A stretch of DNA of 64,000 nt from Kiritimatiellia bacterium (GTDB taxonomy: Bacteria; Verrucomicrobiota; Kiritimatiellia; RFP12; UBA1067). Below are positions 24,260 to 32,506 of the stretch, piece after piece (within the stretch, counting starts at the first letter, position 1; every line of letters begins with the position of its first letter). The notes beneath the pieces were generated by a model. That model was given only the letters and a program-made list of their open reading frames with translations. It was not told the DNA's origin and made no database searches. The position numbers and the translations under genes are program-made. The stretch spans positions 1-64,000 of the forward strand of contig JAFRBA010000280.1 in the NCBI GenBank assembly GCA_017405115.1, read 5' to 3'.

Positions 24260-26191
24260 CTAGAGAACATCCACGCCCTCATTGTCGGAAACATTCAATT
24301 TCTTCTTTTTCGACTCCGCCTCGGCAGCGCGCTTCGCGTCAAATGCTTTCCGAGTGTTGTCTGCCATTTTTCCCATTTCGTCCCTGTCAGTACACTGAAT
24401 TTCAAGCACCATTGTCATACTCCCATCCGTCACTCCATATTGTGCTTTCTCAGCATCTTCATAACTGACATTTCCTGTTTTTGGGGGTTCATATTTTCTC
24501 CTTGTTGGAAGAATCCCCAATACAATCCGCCCCTTTTCCGATAATCCAACTCCATACCAATAACTCTTGCCAATGTGTTTCTCTCCTACTTGCCCTTTGC
24601 CAATATTCAACTTATATTTTTCTTCTAACAACTTCTTCACTTTTGCAAGTTCATCCAAGCAGCTTTCATAGTTGACATCTGCAGAAATGTCAGCTTCTAA
24701 CCTAACAGAGCGAAGACCTTCAACCATACGCCCTTCAGGCGTTTTTTCATACTCCTCGCTTTCGGTTCCGAATTTCAGAAACGCTCTTGTAAACTTGCGA
24801 AATGGTTTCTTCAAATGATATGCTGCGAAGTTGTAAGAATGATTATCATAAAGGTAATATGAAGGGCCTATCGCCTTTCCGAGAGCCTTTTCACAAACAC
24901 TAAGCGTCTGTCCAAACTCTAATCCGCAAAATGTTTTTATAGGAAAGCTGCCAACGTCAATAGGTACCCACTTCCTTTGAGCGAACGCCAATCTCCGCTT
25001 TGTCCGTGCATCTTTTTCGTCTTGTGAAGCTTCTTCTTCTCCTGGCCAGAAATTATAAAGGCATGTGAAGTAGCTCTGACAATCGTTAAAAATATCTCCT
25101 GCAGCGTCATTCAAGTCAATCGGGCGTGCAGGATACGGCAAAGCGCAATATCTCTTCTCTCTCATCTCGGCATCTGATGACGGCTTGTGTTGTGGCAAGG
25201 TTTTGCGCAGCGCCGTGAACTCCTTAAACTGCTCGTTCGCGGCTTCAAGCATTTCTTGACTGTCCTGGCCAAACGCTAACGCATAAGAGCGAATCATGAC
25301 CTTTTCCATCTGTGCCATCGCGAGAAGCCGCACATAGTTTTTCCATTCTTGTACGGAGGCATCGGCACTCAACCCAGTCCGGCAGCAGTAAAAGAGAAGA
25401 TGATCGGCACGAGGAATGAGGTTCTTGGCAAAAATTTCGGCATATCCGGCAAAATAAATAGGCTGCCCGGACTGCAACTTAAGTAGAGGTTCGGCAAATG
25501 TAGGAATGAATGCGTCTTCTATTGTATAGTAAACTTCTGCAAACTCCGTATAAGTCACTTTCTTCTCTGGTGCATACTCAAAAATCTGACCCCATATTTC
25601 TATGCCGCTCATAGCGTCTCGCGCGGCCATTTCCAGATCGGCAACAGTTTCGCCGGATCCTTCGTCTGTCTTTTCATTGGACTGTTCCTTTGCGATTTGC
25701 TGCAACCGTTCAGACTCCGCCCGCTTCATATCCTCCGCCTGTTGCCGTTCATGCTCAGCCTGCTGGCGAACACATTCTTCATCTTTGTGGTGTAAATTCT
25801 CTCTCCGTTTCTTTTCCTCCGCGAGACGACATTCTGTTTCTGCGGCACGTTTTGCCTCCTGTTCTCCGATTCGCCTGTGGATTGCATCCGATTTAGCCTG
25901 TGCCTCCGCCATGGTTCGCGCCGTGTCAGCTTGCGATTTGGCAATCGCTTCAGAAATCTTTTTATTTTCCGACTTGCCACCGAACACAATCCATCCGAGT
26001 AACAGTACACCAACAACCATGCCAACGCATATTGCCTTGCCCTTGGCCCCTCCGTTCCACATCTCAACCGTTTTGATGCGAATGCTCTGCCAATAAACAG
26101 GAGCCCTTTCGCGCGCATATTCATAACATGCCAAGGCTTTCCCCTTCATGAAAGTCTTCCACGAAGGCTTCTCCGTCTTTGTTTGTTTCAT
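24260..26191 (-). CDS. Membrane-anchored coiled-coil protein of unknown function
   Basis: 643 aa. A single transmembrane helix lies at about residues 49-70 (AICVGMVVGVLLLGWIVFGG). Residues about 75-180 are a charged, Glu/Gln/Arg/Lys-rich coiled coil ('AEAQAKSDAIHRRIGEQEAKRAAE...'). A long globular region follows without a family I recognise. Base composition is clearly more AT-rich than the neighbouring genes, suggesting recent transfer. The start at 26191 follows AGAAAAGAG and the leader is about 258 nt from the best promoter. The next gene downstream, 100 bp on, is the zinc-finger protein. Confidence 0.68.
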   Translation of the reverse strand: MKQTKTEKPSWKTFMKGKALACYEYARERAPVYWQSIRIKTVEMWNGGAKGKAICVGMVVGVLLLGWIVFGGKSENKKISEAIAKSQADTARTMAEAQAKSDAIHRRIGEQEAKRAAETECRLAEEKKRRENLHHKDEECVRQQAEHERQQAEDMKRAESERLQQIAKEQSNEKTDEGSGETVADLEMAARDAMSGIEIWGQIFEYAPEKKVTYTEFAEVYYTIEDAFIPTFAEPLLKLQSGQPIYFAGYAEIFAKNLIPRADHLLFYCCRTGLSADASVQEWKNYVRLLAMAQMEKVMIRSYALAFGQDSQEMLEAANEQFKEFTALRKTLPQHKPSSDAEMREKRYCALPYPARPIDLNDAAGDIFNDCQSYFTCLYNFWPGEEEASQDEKDARTKRRLAFAQRKWVPIDVGSFPIKTFCGLEFGQTLSVCEKALGKAIGPSYYLYDNHSYNFAAYHLKKPFRKFTRAFLKFGTESEEYEKTPEGRMVEGLRSVRLEADISADVNYESCLDELAKVKKLLEEKYKLNIGKGQVGEKHIGKSYWYGVGLSEKGRIVLGILPTRRKYEPPKTGNVSYEDAEKAQYGVTDGSMTMVLEIQCTDRDEMGKMADNTRKAFDAKRAAEAESKKKKLNVSDNEGVDVL

Positions 26192-26455
26192 CTCTTTTCT
26201 TCGTCTTTCGTTACACTTGACTTGTTCCGACGCGAGCCCCAAGTGCACGAAAAGGCGGCGCCGCGTGCGTGTCCTGTCGAGGCGACTGGTATGCCCAAGG
26301 GAATCACGCACGTGACGCCGCCAAGCATGTGCCGGCTGCGGATGGCGCGGGCTTCCCCACGCCGACTCCGCGGCCGAGACACTTTAGTACAGCTGTCCTG
26401 TGCTGTGCATCCCCTTATCGAACGATTACCAGTCTTTCGACAGGATACGGTGGGT
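26192..26455 (-). other. Long leader before the coiled-coil gene
   Basis: About 260 nt of transcribed leader. A minus-strand frame without family resemblance ends here at 26188, overlapping the ATG by ATGA, but it would begin inside the promoter and is not called. No riboswitch recognised. Confidence 0.35.
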
Positions 26456-26485
26456 ATTATACCACAATCCCCTTGAAGCATACAA
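26456..26485 (-). promoter_or_regulatory. Promoter of the coiled-coil gene
   Basis: TGGTATAAT (-10 at 26456-26461) with TTGTAT (26480-26485) 18 bp upstream. It directly abuts the terminator hairpin of ATPase 3. Confidence 0.6.
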
Positions 26486-26513
26486 GCCGCCATACACCTA
26501 TACGCATGGCGGC
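26486..26513 (-). terminator. Hairpin terminator of ATPase 3
   Basis: Inverted repeat GCCGCCAT / ATGGCGGC with a 12-nt loop, followed on the minus strand by TTGTATGCTT. It lies about 60 nt after the ATPase 3 stop. Confidence 0.5.
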
Positions 26514-26573
26514 CGAAAAGTGTGACAGTGGGGGAGCCGCTGTGCGCGCGGGAATCCCCCTATGTATGTGTAG

Positions 26574-28004
26574 TCATCTTCCGAGAAGTCTTGCGGCATC
26601 GACGATCGCCACAAAGTATCCGCTGCCGGCGAGCTGCGGGTCAAGCTCTCCGTCGTATACCAGCACAGGACGGACACTCAGACCCTTGCGGACCTTGAGC
26701 CGACTGAGCTTCCGTTCCATTTCTGCTTCAACTTCGCGCCCAATCCTGTTCTTTCTCTTTATCTCGACAGCGTATGCCGTGCGTGGCGTCTGCACAAGGA
26801 GATCGATTTGCAGACCCTTCCCGCTTTCGGACGAACACCGCCTGTAGGGCGCAGCGGATTCAACGATTGCACTTCCCACGCCCATAAGCGGCAGAAGCTC
26901 CTTCCAGTTGTTGACGACAAGGTTCTCGAATGCAAGCCCCATTATTGCATCCCAGCCCGGCAGCTGCTCGACAGACGCCAGCCGGTAACCATCGACGGCA
27001 ATCTCGTTTTTCCTCGGCTCAACGCAACGCAGATAAAACCGCGTGTAGTTGTCCCTGAGCCTGTATCGGTCTATCCGCGCGCTTTTCCCCGTTTCGGGAT
27101 TCAACCCGGTGTCTGCTGAAATGAATCCGCCCTCCGCAAGAGCGCGAAGATGCTCCGTGAAGTGTCCAGTGTTGGCGATGCCAAGCCCAGCCGAAATCTC
27201 GGCGCCGCTTTGCGGGCCGTCGGCCAGCGACTTCAGAATGGCCTTCTTCGTCACTGCGGAATCTCCGAACACGGCCGAAAACATGTCGTCGAACTCCGTG
27301 AACAGCTTACCCTGCGGCGTGAAGAACAGGCGCCGGATGTTTTCATCGGCAGAAAGCCCGGGATCGATTTCCTCAAGATACCTCGGAACGCCTCCGGTTA
27401 CGGAAAGCACGTCCAGCATCTCACGGGTGGAAACCTTCTCTGCCGTCGCACCCCAGAACGCCGGACAGACCGAAAGCGGCAGTTCCGGGAGGATATAGTC
27501 TCTCGAGAATCGCCCGGCGAATCCGGTATTGTCGAGAATGTTGCGCTTGATCCATGCGGACACGCTGCCGCAGACGACCACGACGAGACGATCATGTCTG
27601 TGGAGAAGTTTATCCCATGCGTTCTTCAGATATCCGGGGAAATCAGGGTCATACGCCCCCATCCATGATATCTCGTCTAAAAGCACAACCGTTCGTTTTC
27701 TTCCGTCGATCGCTTCGTTCAGCCAGAAGAATGCGTCGTGCCAGTTTTCCAATATGTGCCTGGGACTGTTTGTTTGCCGCGCAAGGCTTGTTCCAAAATT
27801 GTCAAGTTGATCACGGTTCGTCATTCCTTTGCGCGGCGGCAGTCCTTCAAACGAAAGGAAAACTTCTGCGGTTTTCTCAGCAAAGCGCTCAATCAATGTG
27901 CTTTTGCCTATTCGCCGACGGCCGCGACAAGCCACAAGAGACGAAGTGGATTTTCGCCACAACGCGGACAAATCATCAAGAAATTCGTTTCTGCCAACAA
28001 ACAT
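26574..28004 (-). CDS. ATPase_2/DUF234 ATPase-nuclease (ATPase 3)
   Basis: 476 aa. 'MFVGRNEFLDDLSALWRKS', Walker A 'ACRGRRRIGKSTLIERFAE', Walker B 'TVVLLDEISWMGAYDPDF', and 'VVVVCGSVSAWIKRNIL' mark the ATPase core. A winged-helix region (about residues 250-290) is followed by DUF234 with 'GLQIDLLVQTPRTAYAVEIKRKNRIG', the D...E-x-K nuclease motif. It is closely related to ATPase 4 along its length. Start at 28004 follows GGGGAGGAT. The promoter carries four alternating copies of the word TTTCACGTCC. Role unknown; autoregulation is inferred from those repeats. Confidence 0.88.
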   Translation of the reverse strand: MFVGRNEFLDDLSALWRKSTSSLVACRGRRRIGKSTLIERFAEKTAEVFLSFEGLPPRKGMTNRDQLDNFGTSLARQTNSPRHILENWHDAFFWLNEAIDGRKRTVVLLDEISWMGAYDPDFPGYLKNAWDKLLHRHDRLVVVVCGSVSAWIKRNILDNTGFAGRFSRDYILPELPLSVCPAFWGATAEKVSTREMLDVLSVTGGVPRYLEEIDPGLSADENIRRLFFTPQGKLFTEFDDMFSAVFGDSAVTKKAILKSLADGPQSGAEISAGLGIANTGHFTEHLRALAEGGFISADTGLNPETGKSARIDRYRLRDNYTRFYLRCVEPRKNEIAVDGYRLASVEQLPGWDAIMGLAFENLVVNNWKELLPLMGVGSAIVESAAPYRRCSSESGKGLQIDLLVQTPRTAYAVEIKRKNRIGREVEAEMERKLSRLKVRKGLSVRPVLVYDGELDPQLAGSGYFVAIVDAARLLGR

Positions 28005-28018
28005 AGAATCCTCCCTCG

Positions 28019-28106
28019 GGACGTGAACGCGGATATTTTACCATTTCACGTCCCATCCAGTCAATACGGCATGGACGTGAAAAATTAGATTCTACGATTT
28101 CACGTC
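28019..28106 (-). promoter_or_regulatory. Promoter of ATPase 3 covered by four alternating operator-like words
   Basis: TTGACT (28059-28064) and TAAAAT (28035-28040), 18-bp spacer, TGG before the -10. GGACGTGAA at 28019-28027, TTTCACGTCC at 28044-28053, GGACGTGAAA at 28073-28082 and TTTCACGTC at 28098-28106 alternate in orientation with centres 25, 29 and 25 bp apart. Two of them flank the -35 box. Confidence 0.78.
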
Positions 28107-28156
28107 GGGGGCGAAGATCTCGAAGCCGCTTTGCGTCGCCTTGACAAACAGCCTTT

Positions 28157-28741
28157 TTACTTCGTCGCGTTCTCAAACGCGGCGATCATGCGCGAGACAC
28201 GCGACTTCACCTGGCGGACTGTCGCCGCCGGAAGCCCCATTCGCCGTGCGACCTTCGCACAGTTGTCACCTGTGGCAAGCAACTCGCGGTATATCCGCCG
28301 CGACTGCTCCGAAAGCGCCGTCTTCGTGAGGACGTGGTCAACCGCAGCGCGATGCCTCGCAAGGTTCCATACGGGAAGGTCGTCATCAAAAAACGCGGCA
28401 GACGGCGCGGCCGGAGTCCGCGCCCTACCGTCTACACGAGACTTTGCCTGCTTTCGGCGGAAGCGGCTTATCAGCTCGTTGCGCAGCATCGTGGCGAGAT
28501 ATGCCCTGAAGTTGCCCTTCTCTCGCGCATAGCGTCCCGCCTGAAACGCCTTCGCCAAGTCGGCGAACACCTCCTGCACCACGTCCTCCGCGTCGTCGCC
28601 CGCACCTCGCATCCGCGCAAACTCTACCATCACCGGCTGGTAGAGCGCGAAAAAACGAAACCACGCCGCCTGGTCAACGCCCGTTTCGTGGTACGCCAGA
28701 TTCGCAAGAAGCGTCGTCGATGTATCGGGGAAGGTACTCAT
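28157..28741 (-). CDS. ECF-type RNA polymerase sigma factor
   Basis: 194 aa. Region 2 is 'FARMRGAGDDAEDVVQEVFADLAKAFQAG...RAYLATMLRNELISRFRR'; region 4 is 'SEQSRRIYRELLATGDNCAKVARRMGLPAATVRQVKSRVSRMI', a helix-turn-helix that would read the -35 element. It lies 5 bp after the protein kinase gene and ends the operon SUMF1-like, kinase, sigma. This arrangement is known from Planctomycetes and Verrucomicrobia, where kinases control ECF factors in place of anti-sigma factors. No anti-sigma gene is nearby, so control by the kinase is a reasonable inference. Confidence 0.86.
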   Translation of the reverse strand: MSTFPDTSTTLLANLAYHETGVDQAAWFRFFALYQPVMVEFARMRGAGDDAEDVVQEVFADLAKAFQAGRYAREKGNFRAYLATMLRNELISRFRRKQAKSRVDGRARTPAAPSAAFFDDDLPVWNLARHRAAVDHVLTKTALSEQSRRIYRELLATGDNCAKVARRMGLPAATVRQVKSRVSRMIAAFENATK

Positions 28742-28746
28742 CGCCG

Positions 28747-29826
28747 TCAGTCCTCCTTGTGCAGCGGGAAGAACTGGTCGAAGGTATATTCCGGCAAGGC
28801 GGTCCCAACGTGCCCGCAGTCGCGCGGGACGCGCGTCCCTACCGGCGTGGACGCTCCCAAATCGCGGACGGCGCGGGGCGCCGTCCCTACCGGCGTGGAC
28901 GGTTCCGATTCGCTGACGGCGCGGGGCGCCGTCCCTACCACAATGGAAACCGCAACGATTAGAACGGCAACCGCCACGCAAATGGCTACGATGCGTCTCC
29001 GCTTTTTCGAAGGAACGCCACCGGTCTCCACGGACGGAATAGGCAGCCGCACAGCGGGATCATCGGAGAGCAACTGCCTCAGCGCCTTTGACCATTCCTC
29101 CCCGAACTCGGCGAGGAAACCGTCCGCAACCGGCCCAGGCTCATACCAGATTCCCGTGAGCAGTCGGTAGAACGTGACGCCGAGCGCGTATGCGTCGGCC
29201 GCTGGCGTCGCTTTCTCGCCGCGCCTTACTTCCGGCGCAAGAAACATCACGGACCCCATGACCATGCGCGAATCCGACTTGTCCATCTCCACCGTTGTCT
29301 CGACCCCTAGTTCCTCGCGCAGTCCGCCGTCAACAAACCGCGAAATGCCGAAGTCGCCAAGTATCGCGTTTCCCTGCGCGTCTATAAGCACGTTGCCCGG
29401 CTTGAAGTCGCGATGCACAATTCCACGCGAGTGTATGTACTCGAGCGCCGAGCGGAGCTGTCCGTACCATTTCGCAAGCTGCCGCTCGTCCGCCTCGCCC
29501 GGCTCCACGTCGGAAAGCGTCCGCGCCGCGCCATCCGGACCGACGACGAGGTCCATCACGAAATACAATACACCCCGCTCCGCGTCTTCCCCGAAGTCGT
29601 ACACGCGCAGAAGATTTGGATGCCTGAGCCGCGCAAGCGCCATGCCCTCGACCCAGAACCGGCGGCGAAGCGACTCGACGTCGCCGTGTTCGCGAGTGAA
29701 CGCCTTTAGCGCATAGCGCACGCCGAGGTTCACGTGCTCGACTTCGTAGATGGCCCCCATTCCGCCCGCCCCGAGCTGGCGCAGGACGCGATAGCCGCCG
29801 ATTGCATCCCCTGCCGCGAGCTTCAT
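28747..29826 (-). CDS. Hanks-type Ser/Thr protein kinase with one transmembrane helix
   Basis: 359 aa. Gly-loop LGAGGMG (18-24), ATP-binding Lys41, catalytic HRDFKPGN (138-145), DFG (158-160) and APE (197-199) are all intact, so the kinase should be active. A basic stop-transfer segment KKRRR precedes a transmembrane helix at 279-297. The remaining tail of about 60 residues is built from a DNA repeat that gives 'STPVGTAPRAV' twice plus a diverged copy; no PASTA or other sensor domain is present. It starts with an ATGA overlap on the SUMF1-like gene and is followed 5 bp later by the sigma factor gene. Confidence 0.9.
   Translation of the reverse strand: MKLAAGDAIGGYRVLRQLGAGGMGAIYEVEHVNLGVRYALKAFTREHGDVESLRRRFWVEGMALARLRHPNLLRVYDFGEDAERGVLYFVMDLVVGPDGAARTLSDVEPGEADERQLAKWYGQLRSALEYIHSRGIVHRDFKPGNVLIDAQGNAILGDFGISRFVDGGLREELGVETTVEMDKSDSRMVMGSVMFLAPEVRRGEKATPAADAYALGVTFYRLLTGIWYEPGPVADGFLAEFGEEWSKALRQLLSDDPAVRLPIPSVETGGVPSKKRRRIVAICVAVAVLIVAVSIVVGTAPRAVSESEPSTPVGTAPRAVRDLGASTPVGTRVPRDCGHVGTALPEYTFDQFFPLHKED
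28820..28938. repeat. Three tandem GC-rich units in the kinase 3' end
   Basis: Units of 42-48 bp each containing CGTCCCTACC and, in two cases, the hairpin GACGGCGC/GCGCCGTC. The complement begins GGTAGGGACGG, resembling one half of the 56-bp twin-hairpin element. The units are read in frame as part of the kinase tail. Confidence 0.75.
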
Positions 29827-31013
29827 TCTCCGCCTCCAATCCCGCGCTCACGGAGAATGTCAGGCGCAAGCGCCACGCGGAAAACCTGCCCACGGCTCCA
29901 CCTTGGATAATCGACCCTTACCGTCCGGCAATACCAGCTCGCCGCAAAGCGCGTCCAGCGAGGCCGACCGCGCAAAACGAGAAGAACGCTTTCCGTACCT
30001 GAGAAACGCAGCGGATCGGTCTCCTCGTCCTGATAGTCGTGGACATTCTCCCGCCCGATGCGCCCCTCGCCGTCCCCAATCTTCACCGCATTCGGCGGAA
30101 GCGTGTCCAGGACCATTTCCGAGCCGTTGCCCAGCATGTCGTAGAGTCCCCACGCATTCGGCCTTTTCGTCCCAACGGCGAAAACAGGGCCTACCCAGTC
30201 CGTCGAGGTAATCGCCTTGAGACCGTGCCGAGCGCGGGCGTCGTTCACGTCCTTCAACATAACCGCAATCTCATCCTCGACCGACTTGTCGCCGTTCTTG
30301 AACCTGACGTACGGATCTCTGGGGTCTTCGCAGTTCGCGTTGAGAGCATACTCCCACTCGGCGTCGGTCGGAAGGCGAAAGACGTACCCTTCGGGGATGC
30401 GGCTCTTGTTGCGGTGCGTAAGGAAGGCGCAGAAAGCGTCGATCTCGCCCCGTGTAATGCCTCCCACCGGCGAATTCATCCCGCCGTACGCCTTTTCCTC
30501 GTCGCTCATCCACTGCACCTTGCGGAACGTGTCGTACAGCCGCTTCGTCGTCTGGTAGCGCGCAATCCAGAACGGATGCGTTATGTTCACCTTGTGGCGA
30601 AAGTTGACGTCAGTCCGATCGCCCTCGAAGCCCATTTGGAACGAACCGGCAGGACACGCCGCGAACTCGAATTCCGCGTCCGTGCCGATGTTGATCCAAA
30701 ACGGCACGCGCCTTTCCGCCGCACGATTCAGATTCCCCGCCTCGCGGTACATGTTGAACGCACCCTCCTGAAGGACGCGCTGCATCGCGGGCGAGTTGGT
30801 TGCCGCTGCCGCCATGTCCGCCACGCGCTCTGCCAGCTCGAGGAGCGTCTTGCGTCCCGCGTTCAAATCCCGGAAGCCGTCCGCAAGAGCCACGCGCGCC
30901 TCCTCGCGCGCCGCGCCGAGGGCAACCGAGTCCGCCGCAAAGGCGCCGGCCGCCAGCGCGAAAAGCGCAATGGCGGACGGTATCACTTTCGAACAGGCCA
31001 GTAGAAGCTTCAT
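29823..31013 (-). CDS. Exported formylglycine-generating-enzyme-like (SUMF1/FGE-sulfatase) domain protein
   Basis: 396 aa. A signal peptide (MKLLLACSKVIPSAIALFALAAGAFA) is followed by a helical segment and the FGE fold from about residue 105: 'FAACPAGSFQMG', 'HPFWIARYQTTKRLYDTF', 'FRLPTDAEWEYALNAN', 'NAWGLYDMLGNGSEMVLD'. The usual 'N.WEW' is replaced by 'NGSEMVLD', and the active-site cysteine pair of true formylglycine enzymes is not evident, so this is more likely a structural or ligand-binding relative. It opens the kinase/sigma operon, 25 bp after the ATPase 4 stop, and may sense an extracellular cue; this is inference. Confidence 0.8.
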   Translation of the reverse strand: MKLLLACSKVIPSAIALFALAAGAFAADSVALGAAREEARVALADGFRDLNAGRKTLLELAERVADMAAAATNSPAMQRVLQEGAFNMYREAGNLNRAAERRVPFWINIGTDAEFEFAACPAGSFQMGFEGDRTDVNFRHKVNITHPFWIARYQTTKRLYDTFRKVQWMSDEEKAYGGMNSPVGGITRGEIDAFCAFLTHRNKSRIPEGYVFRLPTDAEWEYALNANCEDPRDPYVRFKNGDKSVEDEIAVMLKDVNDARARHGLKAITSTDWVGPVFAVGTKRPNAWGLYDMLGNGSEMVLDTLPPNAVKIGDGEGRIGRENVHDYQDEETDPLRFSGTESVLLVLRGRPRWTRFAASWYCRTVRVDYPRWSRGQVFRVALAPDILRERGIGGGE

Positions 31014-31038
31014 AGTCAAGTCAGCATAAGCGGCGACG

Positions 31039-32475
31039 TTACAGGCCGAGCAGCCTTGGGAACGGAACCACGACGTCAAAGGCTCCGCTACGCACAACCG
31101 CCGCGTCAAGTTCGCCCTCGTACACCAGTGCCGTGCGGATTGACACGCCCCTGCGCTTCGGGAACGCCGCCACCTTGTCGGCGATCTCGCGCTCGATCTC
31201 CCGTCCTATGCGGGCGCGCCGCTTGACCTCCACGATGTACGCAAGGCGCGCCGTCTGGACCAAAAGGTCGATCTGAAGCCCGCGCCTTCCACCGCGCACT
31301 CCCTTCAGCAAAAACGGCGCGGCCGACCTTATCGTGACACCGTCGAGGTGAAGGTGCGGAATCAGCGACATGGCGTGGTTGACGACAAGATTCTCGAACT
31401 GCAGTCCCTTGTCGGACTCCCATCCCCTCAGCTCCGCCAACGAGCCGAAGCCATATCTACCGCCACGTATCTCTTCTTCATGCGGCTCGATGTACTTCAG
31501 GTAGAACCGCGTGTAGTTGTCGCAGACCCTATACCGTGACTCCTTGGCCTTGCGTCCCGTCGCAGGGTTGATGTTGTCGTCCTTCGACACGAAACCCGCC
31601 TCGTGCAGCTCCTCGAGATTGCGCGTGAGGCTTCCCCCGCGTTCGACGCCGAGCCGTTCCGCAATCTCCGAACATGTCGCTGGGCCGCCCTCCGCAAGCC
31701 TCCGCAGGATGTCGGCCTTGACGAGCGTCGTTGAGCCGAACACCTCGCTGAATATCGCATTGAAGTCCTTGAAGAGAGGACCGTCCTCCGAAAAACACAT
31801 GCGGGCGATGTTGCCGTCTGCCGAAAGCGACGGATTGACCTCCTCAAGATAGCGAGGCACGCCTCCGGTCACGGACAGAACGTCTATGATCTCTCGCGGG
31901 GCAAGGCGCTTCTTGCGTCCCCTCCAGAACTTTACGCACAGGTCAAGCGGAAGTTCCCTCAGTACGATGCTCCTTGAAAACCTTCCCCCGAATGTAGCGC
32001 TCTCCAGAAGATTATCCTGAATCCATGCCGAAACGCTGCCGCAAAGGACAAGGATCAAATTGTCGTGCTTCTTTAGGCAGTCGTCCCAGCCGTTTTTTAG
32101 AAAACCTGGAAAGTCAGGCTCGTGCCGTCCCATCCAGGATATCTCATCCAAAAGAACGACTGTCTTCTTTCTGTCGTCTATGCGCTCTCCCAAAAGCCTG
32201 AACGCCTCCATCCAGGAATCGGGAACGACACGGGCACCTTTCGTCTGCGCACACAGGCGTTCTCCGAAGTTCCTCAACTGGTCTGCGTTTGTCTGACCCT
32301 TGCGCGGCCCCAAGCCCTCGATGACGATGAACTCCGTCCTGTTTCGCCGCGCGAACTCCTCGAAAAGCGTCGATTTGCCTATGCGCCGCCGTCCGCGACA
32401 CGCGACGAGGGAGGCCGTCGGCTTTTGAAGCAAAAGCCGCAGCGACTCCAGCTCTTTTTGTCGACCCAGAAACAT
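31039..32475 (-). CDS. ATPase_2/DUF234 ATPase-nuclease (ATPase 4)
   Basis: 478 aa, a paralogue of ATPase 3 with matching motifs in the same order: 'MFLGRQKELESLRLLL', Walker A 'ACRGRRRIGKSTLFEEFAR', Walker B 'TVVLLDEISWMGRHEPDF', 'LVLCGSVSAWIQDNLL', 'LSVTGGVPRYLEEVNPSLS'. A winged-helix part ('ATCSEIAERLGVERGGSLTRNLEELHEAGFV') precedes DUF234 with 'GLQIDLLVQTARLAYIVEVKRRARIG' (D...E-x-K). Start at 32475 follows TAGGAGG. The upstream region holds a long perfect dyad built on TTTGGCAC. Its words differ completely from those of ATPase 3 although the proteins are similar. Confidence 0.88.
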   Translation of the reverse strand: MFLGRQKELESLRLLLQKPTASLVACRGRRRIGKSTLFEEFARRNRTEFIVIEGLGPRKGQTNADQLRNFGERLCAQTKGARVVPDSWMEAFRLLGERIDDRKKTVVLLDEISWMGRHEPDFPGFLKNGWDDCLKKHDNLILVLCGSVSAWIQDNLLESATFGGRFSRSIVLRELPLDLCVKFWRGRKKRLAPREIIDVLSVTGGVPRYLEEVNPSLSADGNIARMCFSEDGPLFKDFNAIFSEVFGSTTLVKADILRRLAEGGPATCSEIAERLGVERGGSLTRNLEELHEAGFVSKDDNINPATGRKAKESRYRVCDNYTRFYLKYIEPHEEEIRGGRYGFGSLAELRGWESDKGLQFENLVVNHAMSLIPHLHLDGVTIRSAAPFLLKGVRGGRRGLQIDLLVQTARLAYIVEVKRRARIGREIEREIADKVAAFPKRRGVSIRTALVYEGELDAAVVRSGAFDVVVPFPRLLGL

Positions 32476-32506
32476 TACAGCCTCCTATTTTGGAGAAGAT
32501 GGATAT

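Noticed and set aside
26188..26493. 101-codon minus-strand frame overlapping the coiled-coil gene start by ATGA
   Set aside because: It would begin inside the promoter of the downstream gene and has no recognisable sequence features.
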